Assembly (NCBI RefSeq): GCF_005049105.1
Contig: NZ_SUKA01000003.1
Span: forward strand, 496,001 to 560,000
Direction: 5' to 3'
Length of the DNA: 64,000 nucleotides
DNA from: Sphingobacterium alkalisoli
GTDB lineage: Bacteria; Bacteroidota; Bacteroidia; Sphingobacteriales; Sphingobacteriaceae
Numbering within the stretch: the stretch's first letter is position 1; each line of letters opens with the position of its first letter. Below, piece by piece: positions 43,800-53,629 of the stretch. The notes below the pieces were generated by a model. That model ran no database searches. It saw only the letters and a program-made list of their open reading frames with translations, and was not told where the DNA came from. Both the position numbers and the translations under genes were made by a program.

Positions 43800-45400
43800 A
43801 TCGCTTCGCCCTCCTTTCCGGAACTTTTATAGAAGTGGACGACTTCTGTGCGCCGTGTGACAGGCATTAGATCCACACCACGTGCAGACAGAAATTCCAA
43901 CTTTGCGCCGAGTGTATAATCGAAAAAGTCAGGCGGGATAACAATATCTACAGATGCCCTGTAAGCTGTGTCGAGAATCAGGGGTTTATCGAAGTAGACG
44001 CTCAAATGATTGATCACAAAATCGAGATCTATATTCTGGAAAACTACGGGTTCCTCGGCCGAGTCTACCATCGCCTGTCGTATTCCTCCCTTAGTCTTTA
44101 TACGTTGTATATTATCGTTAAAGTGTACTTCGAAGACATCGTGTATGGTATCACGCCTTGCGACATTTATATCAAACACCCTCCTGAAATCCTGTTTGTA
44201 TACAGCCCTGGCTTCTTCCATACCCACATTTTTATTATGGACTCCGTGGTAGCAAAACATCTTATCATAGCCTCTATTCAGTAAAATATCGTGTTTCCAT
44301 TCGGCACCTTCTGTCGTATCAAAGACCCATTGCCGCGAGGGGAGCCCATTAATTTCGGGTCGAAAAAGCGAACTGAGCGCCCGCAGCAAACTCATGTTGA
44401 TCACCTGATAAATGGTCTGGTTATTGTCCTCGTATATTTTCCCACCGTGTGCTTTATAACCCTCCTGATGGGTGGTAAAAAAGGAACCGGATACGATATT
44501 GCCTTCGTTAATCAGTTTGACCGGACGGTCCGTAACTTCCTGTAGTTTTTTCTGGTGTATAACCGCACTGCCACCGGTTAAAACAGCCTCGATGTTTTTT
44601 GAAGTTAATGCGGAAGGATAGGAATTGGCGATCAATACACCATCCTTATTGATCCATACAATATGTGGAATGGTATTATGCGGAAACATTGTCTGAAAAA
44701 CACTGTCCTGCAGGATGTAAGGAAGTGAAAGTGAGTACCCATGTTTCACGCTGTAACCGGAAAACAGTTTATTGACACGCTCCTCGGTATCCCTATTCTG
44801 GACGGTATTCACCAACAGTACAGCAACATCATCTCCGTACTTTTGTTGGATTTTTTCCATTTTGGGAAATCCCTCGATACAGGACGCACACCACGATGCC
44901 CAGAAATCAATCAGTATCAATTTGCCGCACAATTCGTCTAGGCGAAGGGACTGTTTACGTCCGTCTGTAAATTGGATCTCCACTGTGCTCTCCCACAGCT
45001 CTTCGGGCACCCTATCCCCTATTTCCAGTGGCTTGATCTTGTTTAGCCCATCGGCAGCCCGCTCTCCAGCGGACTGCGCCTGGGCATCACTAAACAACAC
45101 AACAAACCAGACCATGAGCAGCGAGAACAATGTTCTACTGCTGTTATAATTTCCTTTATAGATAGCCTTGAAAGGCCGATAAGATTTCGATAAATCAAAT
45201 TTTACCTGCTCACTCCTTCCGCTCTCGCCGTCATCACGATGAGCACAGCGAAGAAGCGATCTGCCATTGGATGGCATAATCGATTTTTTATACTCGTCAT
45301 TACGAGGAACGCAGTGACGCGGTAATCTTTTTACTTTATTAAATGTATTAGCAAGGTCTCGCCATAGCGCATACCTCTCCCCTTTACGTAATTTTCGCAT
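43796..45400 (-). CDS. TlpA-like thioredoxin-domain protein with REP-derived N-terminus
   Basis: A 534-residue frame. The thioredoxin core has WASWCASC (Cys ~171 and 174) and FPKMEKIQQKYGDDVAVLLVN; TlpA-like proteins of this layout often sit in SusC/SusD operons. A hydrophobic export segment lies at ~90-108 (LFSLLMVWFVVLFSDAQAQ), much further in than normal, because residues ~25-60 (RLPRHCVPRNDEYKKS ... CAHRDDG) translate a REP-like repeat. The true start is therefore unclear; an ATG at 45277 (Met42) is another option. The C-terminal 250 residues are unlike thioredoxin and unassigned. Confidence 0.75.
   Translation of the reverse strand: MRKLRKGERYALWRDLANTFNKVKRLPRHCVPRNDEYKKSIMPSNGRSLLRCAHRDDGESGRSEQVKFDLSKSYRPFKAIYKGNYNSSRTLFSLLMVWFVVLFSDAQAQSAGERAADGLNKIKPLEIGDRVPEELWESTVEIQFTDGRKQSLRLDELCGKLILIDFWASWCASCIEGFPKMEKIQQKYGDDVAVLLVNTVQNRDTEERVNKLFSGYSVKHGYSLSLPYILQDSVFQTMFPHNTIPHIVWINKDGVLIANSYPSALTSKNIEAVLTGGSAVIHQKKLQEVTDRPVKLINEGNIVSGSFFTTHQEGYKAHGGKIYEDNNQTIYQVINMSLLRALSSLFRPEINGLPSRQWVFDTTEGAEWKHDILLNRGYDKMFCYHGVHNKNVGMEEARAVYKQDFRRVFDINVARRDTIHDVFEVHFNDNIQRIKTKGGIRQAMVDSAEEPVVFQNIDLDFVINHLSVYFDKPLILDTAYRASVDIVIPPDFFDYTLGAKLEFLSARGVDLMPVTRRTEVVHFYKSSGKEGEAI
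45229..45330. repeat. REP-like element at the 5' end of the TlpA-like gene
   Basis: About 100 bp with two REP half-sites (CGTCATCACGATGAGCACAGC ... and CGTCATTACGAGGAACGCAGTGACG). Related to the elements at 21183 and 38172. It lies between the apparent start codon and the export signal of the TlpA-like protein. Confidence 0.7.
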
Positions 45401-46372
45401 TCTTTTAATTGCTTAATGCAAAGGTTGTCAGTAAGCTATCACACTTAAGCCTATCTCTTTCTACCTAAATCCTACCCAACCTTTGCAGATCAAAAAAATT
45501 AATTAATTCTTTTTCCGAATGCGCGTTTAGTTCTTCATAACAAGGTTTCAACGGTTCTTTGTTACGCCATTCACGGAAATATGGAAAATACCGATCTTCT
45601 AATTATTGTAAAACAACAAAATGTTTTTTCAAATCATTTGGACGTAAGGAAAAAATAACCTATTTTTATTTCGGTTAAAATTTATAATAGAAAACTGATT
45701 CCAAAAACCTCTGCAAACGATTAGTTACAGATAATATAGAAAGATCGGTAAACAGGCAATAGCGGGACTAGGAGAAGCAATATTATGCTGTATTGACTGG
45801 TAATACCCCTTGCGTTTGCGGGCGTTACATTCTCCTATCCCCTACTGTCTGTGTTTTTTGCGCAAACCTTTATTCGGGATGTCGGATAATGTTCTTAAAG
45901 AGAAGTTTACGGGAAAACCGTGGGCAACGATCATTGATCGAGACGTGGTGGATACTTGTGGTTTTACAATTCGTTTTCATAATCATTTAGTTTATGATAA
46001 CGATGTTTACTCAGAAAGCTTGAAAAGAAGCCTATCGGTTTGAAAGAACCAATAAGGCGAACTTCACGCTTCTTGACCTGGAAACCGCAAAGAAACCAGT
46101 CACGGAACCTACACGAGATTCCGATCTTGTCTTCAAGAAGACTTACAGAAAGTTCGCCCTACTGGGTAATATATCGTAAAGATAGCATTTCCAGTAGAAA
46201 AATGGCGAACCTCCGATCTTCTCGCAGACAAATTTTTGCGGTTTTTGGGCGAGAGACATCGTTGTTGGTGACGCTTAAGCGCTACCCAAGTTGTCGCTTT
46301 TTCAATTAACTAAACAAATGTAAGAACAATAATGCGAATATAAAAATATTTAATACTCGAATTTTAAAAATT
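45401..46372. other. Intergenic boundary region at the left edge of the defence island
   Basis: About 970 bases without a well supported gene. It contains an 11-bp inverted repeat (TGCAAAGGTTG at 45417-45427, CAACCTTTGCA at 45477-45487) that may be an operator or divergent promoter for the TlpA operon, and one weak 54-codon frame (45879-46043). The sequence becomes clearly more AT-rich from about 46300 on. No integrase or tRNA is visible. Confidence 0.6.
45879..46043 (+). CDS. Possible 54-residue protein of unknown function
   Basis: The ATG at 45879 opens a frame MSDNVLKEKFTGKPW through SLKRSLSV. The amino acid composition is ordinary and contains no repeats, but there is no ribosome-binding site, no recognised family, and the region is otherwise non-coding. 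It may be a relic of a longer gene at the island edge. Confidence 0.22.
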   Translation: MSDNVLKEKFTGKPWATIIDRDVVDTCGFTIRFHNHLVYDNDVYSESLKRSLSV

Positions 46373-46990
46373 ATGGATCATTCTGAATTTGACGAAATTG
46401 CTTCTATTATTGAACTTTTGGAATTCCTACGAAATCATTTTAGACTTGAAAAAAATGAGGTAGACAGGTTGGCCGAACTCAAAGCAGGTCAATATTCAAG
46501 GATGGTTGGAAAAAATCAAAAGATTGATTTAGAATCATTGCGAGACGTATGCAAAAAGATATACAATCTAACTGTGAAGGAGCTATTGAACCTAGATGGA
46601 AAAATTCCTAAAGAGGATAATCTACCTAAAGAAATTCGAGAATTAACAGCTGGACGTAACACAGTGAGAAGCCAGGAAAGATTAGATTTGACTTCATACT
46701 TAATAATTATAATTGCTAAGCACTATAAAACACGTGATATAGTTAGTAATAAAGTCATCCGTCTTTACTTACCACCTAATTTAATCAACAAGTCCATTGA
46801 ACTAGGTAAAACAAATATTAAACATTGTTTTGAAGATATAAATAAAGGGGCCGAAATTAAAAGAAAAGTATATAAGTTGATCTCTCCTATCTCAGCTGAA
46901 CTTATAAAAAAAGCAAGAGAAAGTGTCGATCCTACTTGGCTAAAAGAATTCGAAGAAAAAGTAAGAGATTCCGATGGAAAAAAAGCGTAA
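46373..46990 (+). CDS. HTH (XRE-like) protein paired with an HNH endonuclease
   Basis: A 205-residue protein. Residues ~15-80 resemble an XRE-type HTH (LRNHFRLEKNEVDRLAELKAGQYSRMVGKNQKIDLESLRDV in segments). The rest is charged and helical and I recognise no family. It overlaps the downstream HNH gene by 17 bases, so the two are co-translated and probably act together, the HTH protein as regulator or DNA-targeting partner. It opens the AT-rich island. Confidence 0.6.
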   Translation: MDHSEFDEIASIIELLEFLRNHFRLEKNEVDRLAELKAGQYSRMVGKNQKIDLESLRDVCKKIYNLTVKELLNLDGKIPKEDNLPKEIRELTAGRNTVRSQERLDLTSYLIIIIAKHYKTRDIVSNKVIRLYLPPNLINKSIELGKTNIKHCFEDINKGAEIKRKVYKLISPISAELIKKARESVDPTWLKEFEEKVRDSDGKKA

Positions 46991-47708
46991 TCCGAAATGG
47001 CAGCGTGATGAGCTTATTCTCGCTTTGGATCTATATTTTCAATTGGAACCAGGTCAGATACATGCTAGAAATCCGTTGGTTATTGAATTATCAGACACTT
47101 TAAACAAGCTACCTATTCATGGGGATAAAGAAGAATATGAAAAATTCAGAAATCCAAACGGTGTTGGTCTAAAACTCAGTAATTTTTTGGCTTTAGATGA
47201 CACTTACAAAGGTAAGGGCATGGTAGCTACTAGCAAATTGGATAAGGAAGTCTTTTCTGATTTTAAGAACAAAAGAGAATTGCTAGCACAATTAGCTCAA
47301 GCTATCAGATCAACTGCTGAATATCCTGAAATAAAAGATCAGATACTAACAGCCAAAGAAGATTTAGAGGATGAAGGTTACGAACGACAAGAAGGTTCGA
47401 TCTTATATCGATACCATCTGTCGAGAGAGCGTAATCCAACTTTAGTAAAAAAGAAAAAAGAGCAGTCATTAAAAAAATATGGTAAACTAGAATGTGAATT
47501 ATGCTCATTTGACTTCTTTAAGGTTTATGGTGAAAAAGGATACGGATTTATCGAGTGCCACCATCGAAAACCATTACATCTCCTTACCAAGAATACAAGT
47601 ACAAGATTGGATGACCTGATGCTGGTTTGTGCTAATTGTCATCGAATGTTGCATCGAGGATGGAATGAACAAATACAACAATCGAGACAACCGAAAGAAA
47701 AAATATAA
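46974..47708 (+). CDS. McrA-like HNH endonuclease
   Basis: A 244-residue protein. The N-terminal ~110 residues match a domain seen before HNH nucleases of the type IV/McrA kind: WQRDELILALDLYFQLEPGQ, LSDTLNKLP, FRNPNGVGLKLSNFLALD. The C-terminus is an HNH module: CELCSF, IECHHRKPL, LDDLMLVCANCHRMLHR, with two Cys pairs for zinc and the catalytic His in ECHHRKP. Relatives cut modified (for example methylated) DNA; that specificity is inferred here. Start ATG lies inside the end of the HTH gene. Confidence 0.85.
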   Translation: MEKKRNPKWQRDELILALDLYFQLEPGQIHARNPLVIELSDTLNKLPIHGDKEEYEKFRNPNGVGLKLSNFLALDDTYKGKGMVATSKLDKEVFSDFKNKRELLAQLAQAIRSTAEYPEIKDQILTAKEDLEDEGYERQEGSILYRYHLSRERNPTLVKKKKEQSLKKYGKLECELCSFDFFKVYGEKGYGFIECHHRKPLHLLTKNTSTRLDDLMLVCANCHRMLHRGWNEQIQQSRQPKEKI

Positions 47709-48149
47709 CTGAGAAATAAGATTTGAAATAATTAACAGATAAACTTAACGAGATAATCGAGAACCAAACAGTTAAATCTGCTAGTTTAGGAGAAATACCA
47801 GATGGGTAAATTTCTGTTCTGCACTTGCAAATTTAGCAATGGAATGAAGTCAGATGAGAACAGAGAAAATGGCTTGATAATATCTTTCAAAGATGCTAAA
47901 GAAATTGAAAGAGAGGACATAAAACTGTAAATATATAAAATAGATCTAGGCCAAAAAAAACCGCTATTTCTCGAAAAGCAATATATTTGACGGGATTAAG
48001 ACAAATCGCAAGGACAAAAAGAGGTGAATCTTTACATTCCTTAATAACGTTGTAATTCAAGAATGTCCTGGATACACACTAGATTTTCAACAGAATTATT
48101 AATTATTATAATATTTAATACTTAAGATAAGTCTAAGCCTTTACCTGAA
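47709..48149. other. Gene-free AT-rich spacer in the defence island
   Basis: About 440 bases with only very short frames, one of 43 codons from an ATG near 47802 (MGKFLFCTCKFSNGMKSDE). It has no ribosome site or recognisable family. The spacer may carry decayed gene remains and the promoter of the following membrane protein gene. Confidence 0.55.
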
Positions 48150-48605
48150 ATGAAATCTAAAAAAGAAAATGACATGACTAATAAAAATCAAAGCTTCATC
48201 CGCTGGCAAGGAAGAGCAATCGAAGAGTTAGGAAAAACTGTCAATTTATTATTAGCTTTGTGCTTAGCTACAATAGGTTTTGTAGTTTCCAAATTTCTTG
48301 AGAAAGACTTCTCATTTAACAGTTGCATAGGTAAAGTGTTCATATTAATAGGAAGTTTAGCACTTCTATTTGATACGATTATTTTGTTGTTAGTTATGCT
48401 TAACAGATTAAACTCTTTCAAAAGCACCGCACAAATCGCTAGACAACGTGAAACGGAGAATAGAACTAATATTAAAAGTTTGAGGAATGAAGTGACACAA
48501 AAAGATAAATGTACCTGGATCTTATTCAAATATTCAATTGTTATTTTCGTATTAGGCGAACTATTCATTATTCTAGGATTATTCATTGAAATTTTTGTCA
48601 GATAA
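48150..48605 (+). CDS. Small three-segment membrane protein
   Basis: A 151-residue protein with three hydrophobic segments: VNLLLALCLATIGFVVSKF (~32-50), IGKVFILIGSLALLFDTIILLLVML (~61-85) and FKYSIVIFVLGELFIILGLFIEIFV (~126-150). A charged loop with Arg/Glu-rich residues (IARQRETENRTNIKSLRNE) lies between the second and third. No family recognised. It precedes the DISARM-type methylase gene by ~160 bases on the same strand. Small membrane proteins in such islands may be effectors, which is speculation here. Confidence 0.6.
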   Translation: MKSKKENDMTNKNQSFIRWQGRAIEELGKTVNLLLALCLATIGFVVSKFLEKDFSFNSCIGKVFILIGSLALLFDTIILLLVMLNRLNSFKSTAQIARQRETENRTNIKSLRNEVTQKDKCTWILFKYSIVIFVLGELFIILGLFIEIFVR

Positions 48606-48764
48606 GAAATTAGCGAAAAGAAAGCAATTTTTAAAAAACTCATCTAACAGTGTGCTTTCTAAATATCTACACTATATAATCCAAACCGGGGAATCTAGAA
48701 TATCATTTAAAAGAGGTTTGTCAACTCAAAAAACAATTAGTATTTTTAGTTTTTTATCATTAAA

Positions 48765-50486
48765 GTGAAACAATTAAAACAATATACCTTAATAGACTTT
48801 TTTTGTGGTGCTGGTGGATTTACCGAAGGGTTTCGCCAAATGGGCTTTCAGACCTTATATGGATATGATTCCTGGTTACCTGCTACCCAAACGTATAATC
48901 ACAATTATCAACTGAATTGTGGAACAAAAGACGTATCTGTTTTTTTAAATTCTATAGAAGAAATCAATAATGTGCCTGATAGCACAGTTATCTTGGGCAG
49001 CCCTCCCTGTGTTAGTTTCTCTACATCTAATAAATCAGGAAGAGGTGAAAAAGGCCTAGGACTCAAATTAATCAAATCTTTTTTACGCGTCATTGCTGTG
49101 AAAAAGCACCAATCTAACTCGATTTTAGAAGGATGGTTTATGGAAAACGTAACCAACTCCAAAAAATATCTCCAAGTATATTATACATTTAAAGATCTCA
49201 ATCTCAGTGATTGGGCAATTAGTATCGGAAAGAATCCAGAAGATGAAGCTTTGCGAGTCAATCCAAATACCTTCGTAATAAATTCTGCAGACTACGGATC
49301 TCATCAAGCAAGAAAACGTTCTATATCTGGCGAAATAATTTCAAAAGGTAAGTTTATCGTCCCGTCCTCTACTCATATTAATACTGGTGTAAAACAAGAA
49401 CAATGGAAAACACTTGGTGAGCTAATAGTAAAACTTCCTATCCCTATATTAAAATCTGCAGTAGGTATTGTTAGAGATCCAATCTATCCTAGTATCAAAA
49501 TTAAAATGGATGATTTGACGGACCATTTTTACGACAGTGGGTTATATGAATGTGAGTGGAGACAGTCGAGAGAATTGAAAGTTAATCACCATTGTATGGG
49601 TAAAATGGCATTTCCCGAGAATATGGAAAATCCGAGTAGAACAGTCACCGCAACAAAAAGCAGTACTTCGCGAGAAGCACTTATCTATAAATCCGATTAC
49701 AATCGCACTGGAGATGGAGAATTTCGGTCCCCCACAATCCGCGAAATTGCTTGTATTATGGGATTTCCAATTACTTATCAATTTACTGGCAACCAATACG
49801 CTAAATGGAGACAGGTAGGGAATGCGGTATGCCCCTGTGTAAGCAGAGCATTAGCCAAGGAATTCTTGATACAGAATAATTATCCGGTGCCAACCGAGTT
49901 AAATTTAGAGAAAGAAGTACGTTTAGAAGGAATATTAAATTTAAACACCTTTATTGAAACAGTTTTCACAAACCCACCTAAAAGAACCAGAGATTCAAAG
50001 TTTAGACGCCATCCTATCAAGGATGGTAACTTGACAGTTACATTATCCAACTTTGATATAAAAGAAAAAAATAAACCTGACGGTAGATGGATGACATCTA
50101 TTCAATATGGTACTGGAATAAATTTCCGACATCAAGTTATTGAAGATAATTTTTATAAATCTTTAGAAGAAATCATCAAAAAAGAGTTACCAGAGGGGCT
50201 CCAGTTCCTTAAAATAATAAATAATGGATTTTCTGAAAAAGTAGCTAATTCTAGGCTGATGCAGAAAATGTACGAATCTCAAAAATCAGTTGGTAATAAG
50301 GAAGAACCAACTTATTTAATAGATGATCTGAAGGGTATTATAAACAGAATTTCTGCTGAAAATGAGTTTTATCATCAATCCAAAGATTTTAAAATTTTCA
50401 AATATAAGGACAAAATACCACTGTCACAGATTCTTGCTTTATATGGAGTTAATAAGATTGTATCTATTGCAAATCAATCAGATTAA
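48765..50486 (+). CDS. drmMII: DNA (cytosine-5) methyltransferase, DISARM DrmMII-type
   Basis: Starts at a GTG. The 573-residue protein has the C5-methylase motifs in order: I (LIDFFCGAGGFTEGF), IV (ILGSPPCVSFS with the Pro-Cys nucleophile), VI (WFMENVTN), VIII (SHQARKRSISG), IX (RTVTATKSS) and X (RQVGNAVCPCVSRALAKEF). A ~180-residue C-terminal extension follows. It converges on the DrmA/DrmB operon, overlapping the stop of the 355-residue gene by 9 bases. In DISARM the DrmMII methylase marks host DNA. The symbol is by context and motif, not by search. Confidence 0.82.
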   Translation: MKQLKQYTLIDFFCGAGGFTEGFRQMGFQTLYGYDSWLPATQTYNHNYQLNCGTKDVSVFLNSIEEINNVPDSTVILGSPPCVSFSTSNKSGRGEKGLGLKLIKSFLRVIAVKKHQSNSILEGWFMENVTNSKKYLQVYYTFKDLNLSDWAISIGKNPEDEALRVNPNTFVINSADYGSHQARKRSISGEIISKGKFIVPSSTHINTGVKQEQWKTLGELIVKLPIPILKSAVGIVRDPIYPSIKIKMDDLTDHFYDSGLYECEWRQSRELKVNHHCMGKMAFPENMENPSRTVTATKSSTSREALIYKSDYNRTGDGEFRSPTIREIACIMGFPITYQFTGNQYAKWRQVGNAVCPCVSRALAKEFLIQNNYPVPTELNLEKEVRLEGILNLNTFIETVFTNPPKRTRDSKFRRHPIKDGNLTVTLSNFDIKEKNKPDGRWMTSIQYGTGINFRHQVIEDNFYKSLEEIIKKELPEGLQFLKIINNGFSEKVANSRLMQKMYESQKSVGNKEEPTYLIDDLKGIINRISAENEFYHQSKDFKIFKYKDKIPLSQILALYGVNKIVSIANQSD

Positions 50487-51545
50487 TTGGAACAAATATA
50501 AGGTTCTAGCAATCTTCCTTACATCCTTGCTGTGATATCCGAAATCTCGATACAAATTTTCGAAGAGCCCCAGTTCAGTTGAACTGGGGTATTGAAACTT
50601 TGTAAGTTTGTTCCGGATAACTGTTAATGCTCTTTTATTAAAGTTTTTTTGCTCTTCCACATATTTTAAAATATCTAGAAATGATGATTCTTCACACAGT
50701 CTCATAATTTCTCTTCCTTCGTTTATACGAATTTGATATTCATTATAATATCTCTTCAACTCAGTACTTGACTCAAAATCGGAAATATTAAGATGCAGTG
50801 AAGACTTCTGAAATAAAACAAAGTATTCATCCAACTTATTATTGACAAAATCAAGAAATTTTATATAATTTGAGAGTACGTCTTCTCTATTCAAATGTTT
50901 ATTTAAATCCCGATAAAAAATTGCTCCCCGTAGACGATGCAAAGTTCCATCTAAATAATACTCATTCCAGATTTTATTGAAAAATAAAAATATCCAAAAC
51001 TTTAAATCATTACTATCATCTACATTAGTAAAATATTCTGCTAAACTTTTAATAAGTTCATTAGATCTAGGAATAAGAAAGTCTGCCACCAAATCTATAT
51101 CACTCTTGACAAAACGTTCAAAAAATGGCAGAACATAGGCGAAATCTCCTTGATACTTTGTATTCTCTACAATGTTTAATCTTAATTGATCATGACTTGA
51201 ATTTTCAATTGATTCTATAAAACTGTTTAATACTAAAGGAAATTGGATATTAATTTTGCTTTCTTTTATTTTTAGTAATACTTTTTTAAGTAATTGAAAC
51301 CATTTTGATTCCAATAAGAGATTTGTAAGAAGGTATTCACTTTCATACTCACCTAATACTTCGAAGGCATCTATATAGAATTGTTCTTTATCATTTATTG
51401 ACGTTAAATACGACCTTTTTAAACGAACTCTTGTTTCGATTTGTACAGTTTTGTAATATTCAAGTCTAGCCGTCAGATCCAAATGTTTCACCGGACGATT
51501 CAATTCGTGAATTATAAAATTCTTATTTGATGCCTTAAATCCCAT
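50478..51545 (-). CDS. Unknown protein in the DISARM-like locus (position of drmC)
   Basis: A 355-residue helical protein without any motif I recognise: no phospholipase-D HxK, no Walker box, no zinc Cys clusters. Rich in Phe, Leu, Asn and Tyr (for example KFWIFLFFNKIWNEYYLDG, RYYNEYQIRINEGREIM). It begins one base after DrmB and overlaps the convergent methylase at its end. In class 2 DISARM this place holds DrmC, a PLD protein, so it may replace DrmC or be a new subunit. Confidence 0.6.
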   Translation of the reverse strand: MGFKASNKNFIIHELNRPVKHLDLTARLEYYKTVQIETRVRLKRSYLTSINDKEQFYIDAFEVLGEYESEYLLTNLLLESKWFQLLKKVLLKIKESKINIQFPLVLNSFIESIENSSHDQLRLNIVENTKYQGDFAYVLPFFERFVKSDIDLVADFLIPRSNELIKSLAEYFTNVDDSNDLKFWIFLFFNKIWNEYYLDGTLHRLRGAIFYRDLNKHLNREDVLSNYIKFLDFVNNKLDEYFVLFQKSSLHLNISDFESSTELKRYYNEYQIRINEGREIMRLCEESSFLDILKYVEEQKNFNKRALTVIRNKLTKFQYPSSTELGLFENLYRDFGYHSKDVRKIARTLYLFQLI

Positions 51546-51546
51546 A

Positions 51547-53616
51547 TTATTCGAAATTTAGAATATTCTTAAAAAAGCCAAATTCTTGGTCAACAAGTAA
51601 TTTTCTATCCAAATAAAGATTTCGTTCTTCACAAGAAGTTTCACTTACTAGACCACACGAAAAACATGCAGCATAATTTAAATTAAATAACCCCTGCCCT
51701 TCAGATGTCCAACAAAGCGGATCGCTCTGGCAAATCGTCGCTCTTGTTAAAGCACTTTTTATTAAGTTATTTAAATTATCCGGTGTTGTCTGGGCTATCA
51801 AGCCTCCCATACTGCCTTCCGAGCCCTCCACTGTGTATATCAAAAATCCAGACATTTTATAAGAATCATTATTTGAGACATATAATCGCTCTTGTAGTGA
51901 CGCTGTTGGATAGCCTGATCGAAACTCCAATTCTCTCATGATTAAATGGGAAAGTGTATGGATTAAATACAATAACCAATTCTCTGATCGAGCTTTTTCG
52001 ATAATTTTACGACTATAGTGATCTCTAGGACTCGGCAATTGTGATATCCAATCCCCTATATAGCTATTGAATTCGATTTCATATTTTTCAAGCAGTGTTT
52101 GATTTAATGCAAAAAAAATACCTTCTCCATAATTTTCAATCCCTGGATAACTAATAATATCTTCAGGGCGACTTCTAAATATATCTTGAACCTTCATTTC
52201 TTGGTCGGGGTCAAATGGTTCAACACGAGAGAAATCTAATTGTGTAGAAGACATCTTCATGTTATCAATTCTCAATATCTTAGCAAAATACTCTTCTAAT
52301 AACCCATCTAGATTCCTTGTGGTATCTTTTACTTTTAGATTAGAAATATCTATATTAATTTCATCTTCCGTCTTAAAATGGAATGCAGAAAATTCTTCAT
52401 ATTTATAATTGAGATCCTGTTCTGCTTCACTGACGTTATCTACAACAGGGGGTTGCACACCCTTTAGCTCTAAAATATTTTTATTTAAATCCTTTGCTAA
52501 GTCAAAGTCATCATTTCTCATGGCCTCATTTTTTTTCTTTACGAGGTCTTCAATTCTCATTTCAATTTGACTTTTGAACAACTCAGATGGCAGATATATG
52601 CTTGACATTATTCTTGAGAAATACAAATTATTTCCTGTTGTAAGTGCTGCCTTCATAGGCTTCACTGCTTTGCAATTTTCTCTTGGCGACTCATTCCTTC
52701 TTGAATTTTTAGAGCCGGAATACGGAAAATTGTCATTATCCGAAACAGATGCCTCCCATGGCTTATGACCGGGACATAGCACTTTAATGCTAAACAGACC
52801 TTTTAAGGAGGTTCCCTTGCTTCCTCGACATCCGTTATTTTCACATCGCAACCATTTACCGTCAAATCCGGACGCATTCGAATTTGCCAGCCTAATTGTT
52901 AGCTCCGGCTCGGAACAACAATCATCAAAATTGAATAGATCTAGACCTTTTTGATCATAGTGAGGATTTGAGCTCTTCCAATTCAAATATTTTGACCAAG
53001 GAAAATCACTTATATGACCGTTAGAGCATATCAACACGACGTTATCCTGCTTCAATGGTTGAAAAAAAGAAGTACCTTTTTTGGATATTATTTCCTTCTT
53101 TACTGGAAAAAATTGTGTCGCAAATTTATCTCCTAAGCTATTCTCCACCCATTCTTTATACCAACTGCTATATGGCTTAATAGTATAATTAGAATCGGAG
53201 AAATTCTTGGGCATATATGTACTAGCTATAGTCAAGTTTCCGATTCCATAGTCTACGGTGTTCGATTTCTCGTTTATTTCTAGGTCAGGGATAAGCACTA
53301 GGTACTTAAGATTCTCTAACTTCTTCTTATTTTTCAGCAATGAAATAAATCTATTGTCATTTGATAAGGCAATCCCTCCCTCATTTGAAGCTATAGCATG
53401 CTTTCTCACTGATTCAAAAACATTTTCTTCTTTTCGATTTATAGCGTCTTTGTGTAATTGATTAATTTTGTTTAAAAAGCCCCATTCTTCTATACAAGAC
53501 ACAATTATACTTCCATATTGAGTATGTAATATAGATCCTGCTCCTCCATATGCCGATAGTAGTTTAAACTTACTTAGCGACTCGTTTGCTTGATTGTTTC
53601 TAGATAAAGTAAACAT
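51547..53616 (-). CDS. drmB: DUF1998 protein, DISARM DrmB-like
   Basis: A 689-residue protein. The N-terminus has SAYGGAGSILHTQYGSIIV, then LICSNGHISDFPWSKYL, and a first Cys set (DDCCSEPELTIRLANSN, WLRCENNGCRGSKG, VLCPGHKPWEA). The C-terminal DUF1998 part has LIHTLSHLIMRELEFRSGYP, GSEGSMGGLI, ICQSDPLCW and NYAACFSCGLVSETSCEERN, with zinc Cys. It begins 13 bases after the 1408-residue helicase gene. In DISARM, DrmA and DrmB form the core complex that recognises unmethylated phage DNA; that role is from family knowledge. Confidence 0.85.
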   Translation of the reverse strand: MFTLSRNNQANESLSKFKLLSAYGGAGSILHTQYGSIIVSCIEEWGFLNKINQLHKDAINRKEENVFESVRKHAIASNEGGIALSNDNRFISLLKNKKKLENLKYLVLIPDLEINEKSNTVDYGIGNLTIASTYMPKNFSDSNYTIKPYSSWYKEWVENSLGDKFATQFFPVKKEIISKKGTSFFQPLKQDNVVLICSNGHISDFPWSKYLNWKSSNPHYDQKGLDLFNFDDCCSEPELTIRLANSNASGFDGKWLRCENNGCRGSKGTSLKGLFSIKVLCPGHKPWEASVSDNDNFPYSGSKNSRRNESPRENCKAVKPMKAALTTGNNLYFSRIMSSIYLPSELFKSQIEMRIEDLVKKKNEAMRNDDFDLAKDLNKNILELKGVQPPVVDNVSEAEQDLNYKYEEFSAFHFKTEDEINIDISNLKVKDTTRNLDGLLEEYFAKILRIDNMKMSSTQLDFSRVEPFDPDQEMKVQDIFRSRPEDIISYPGIENYGEGIFFALNQTLLEKYEIEFNSYIGDWISQLPSPRDHYSRKIIEKARSENWLLYLIHTLSHLIMRELEFRSGYPTASLQERLYVSNNDSYKMSGFLIYTVEGSEGSMGGLIAQTTPDNLNNLIKSALTRATICQSDPLCWTSEGQGLFNLNYAACFSCGLVSETSCEERNLYLDRKLLVDQEFGFFKNILNFE

Positions 53617-53629
53617 CGATCGATTAATT

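Noticed and set aside
48586..48768. 60-residue frame between the membrane protein and the methylase
   Set aside because: It starts at a TTG inside the previous gene, overlaps the next start, and shows no recognisable features.
50478..51545. DrmC (phospholipase D-like) by position
   Set aside because: No HxK(x)4D motif is visible anywhere in the protein, so I left it as unknown.
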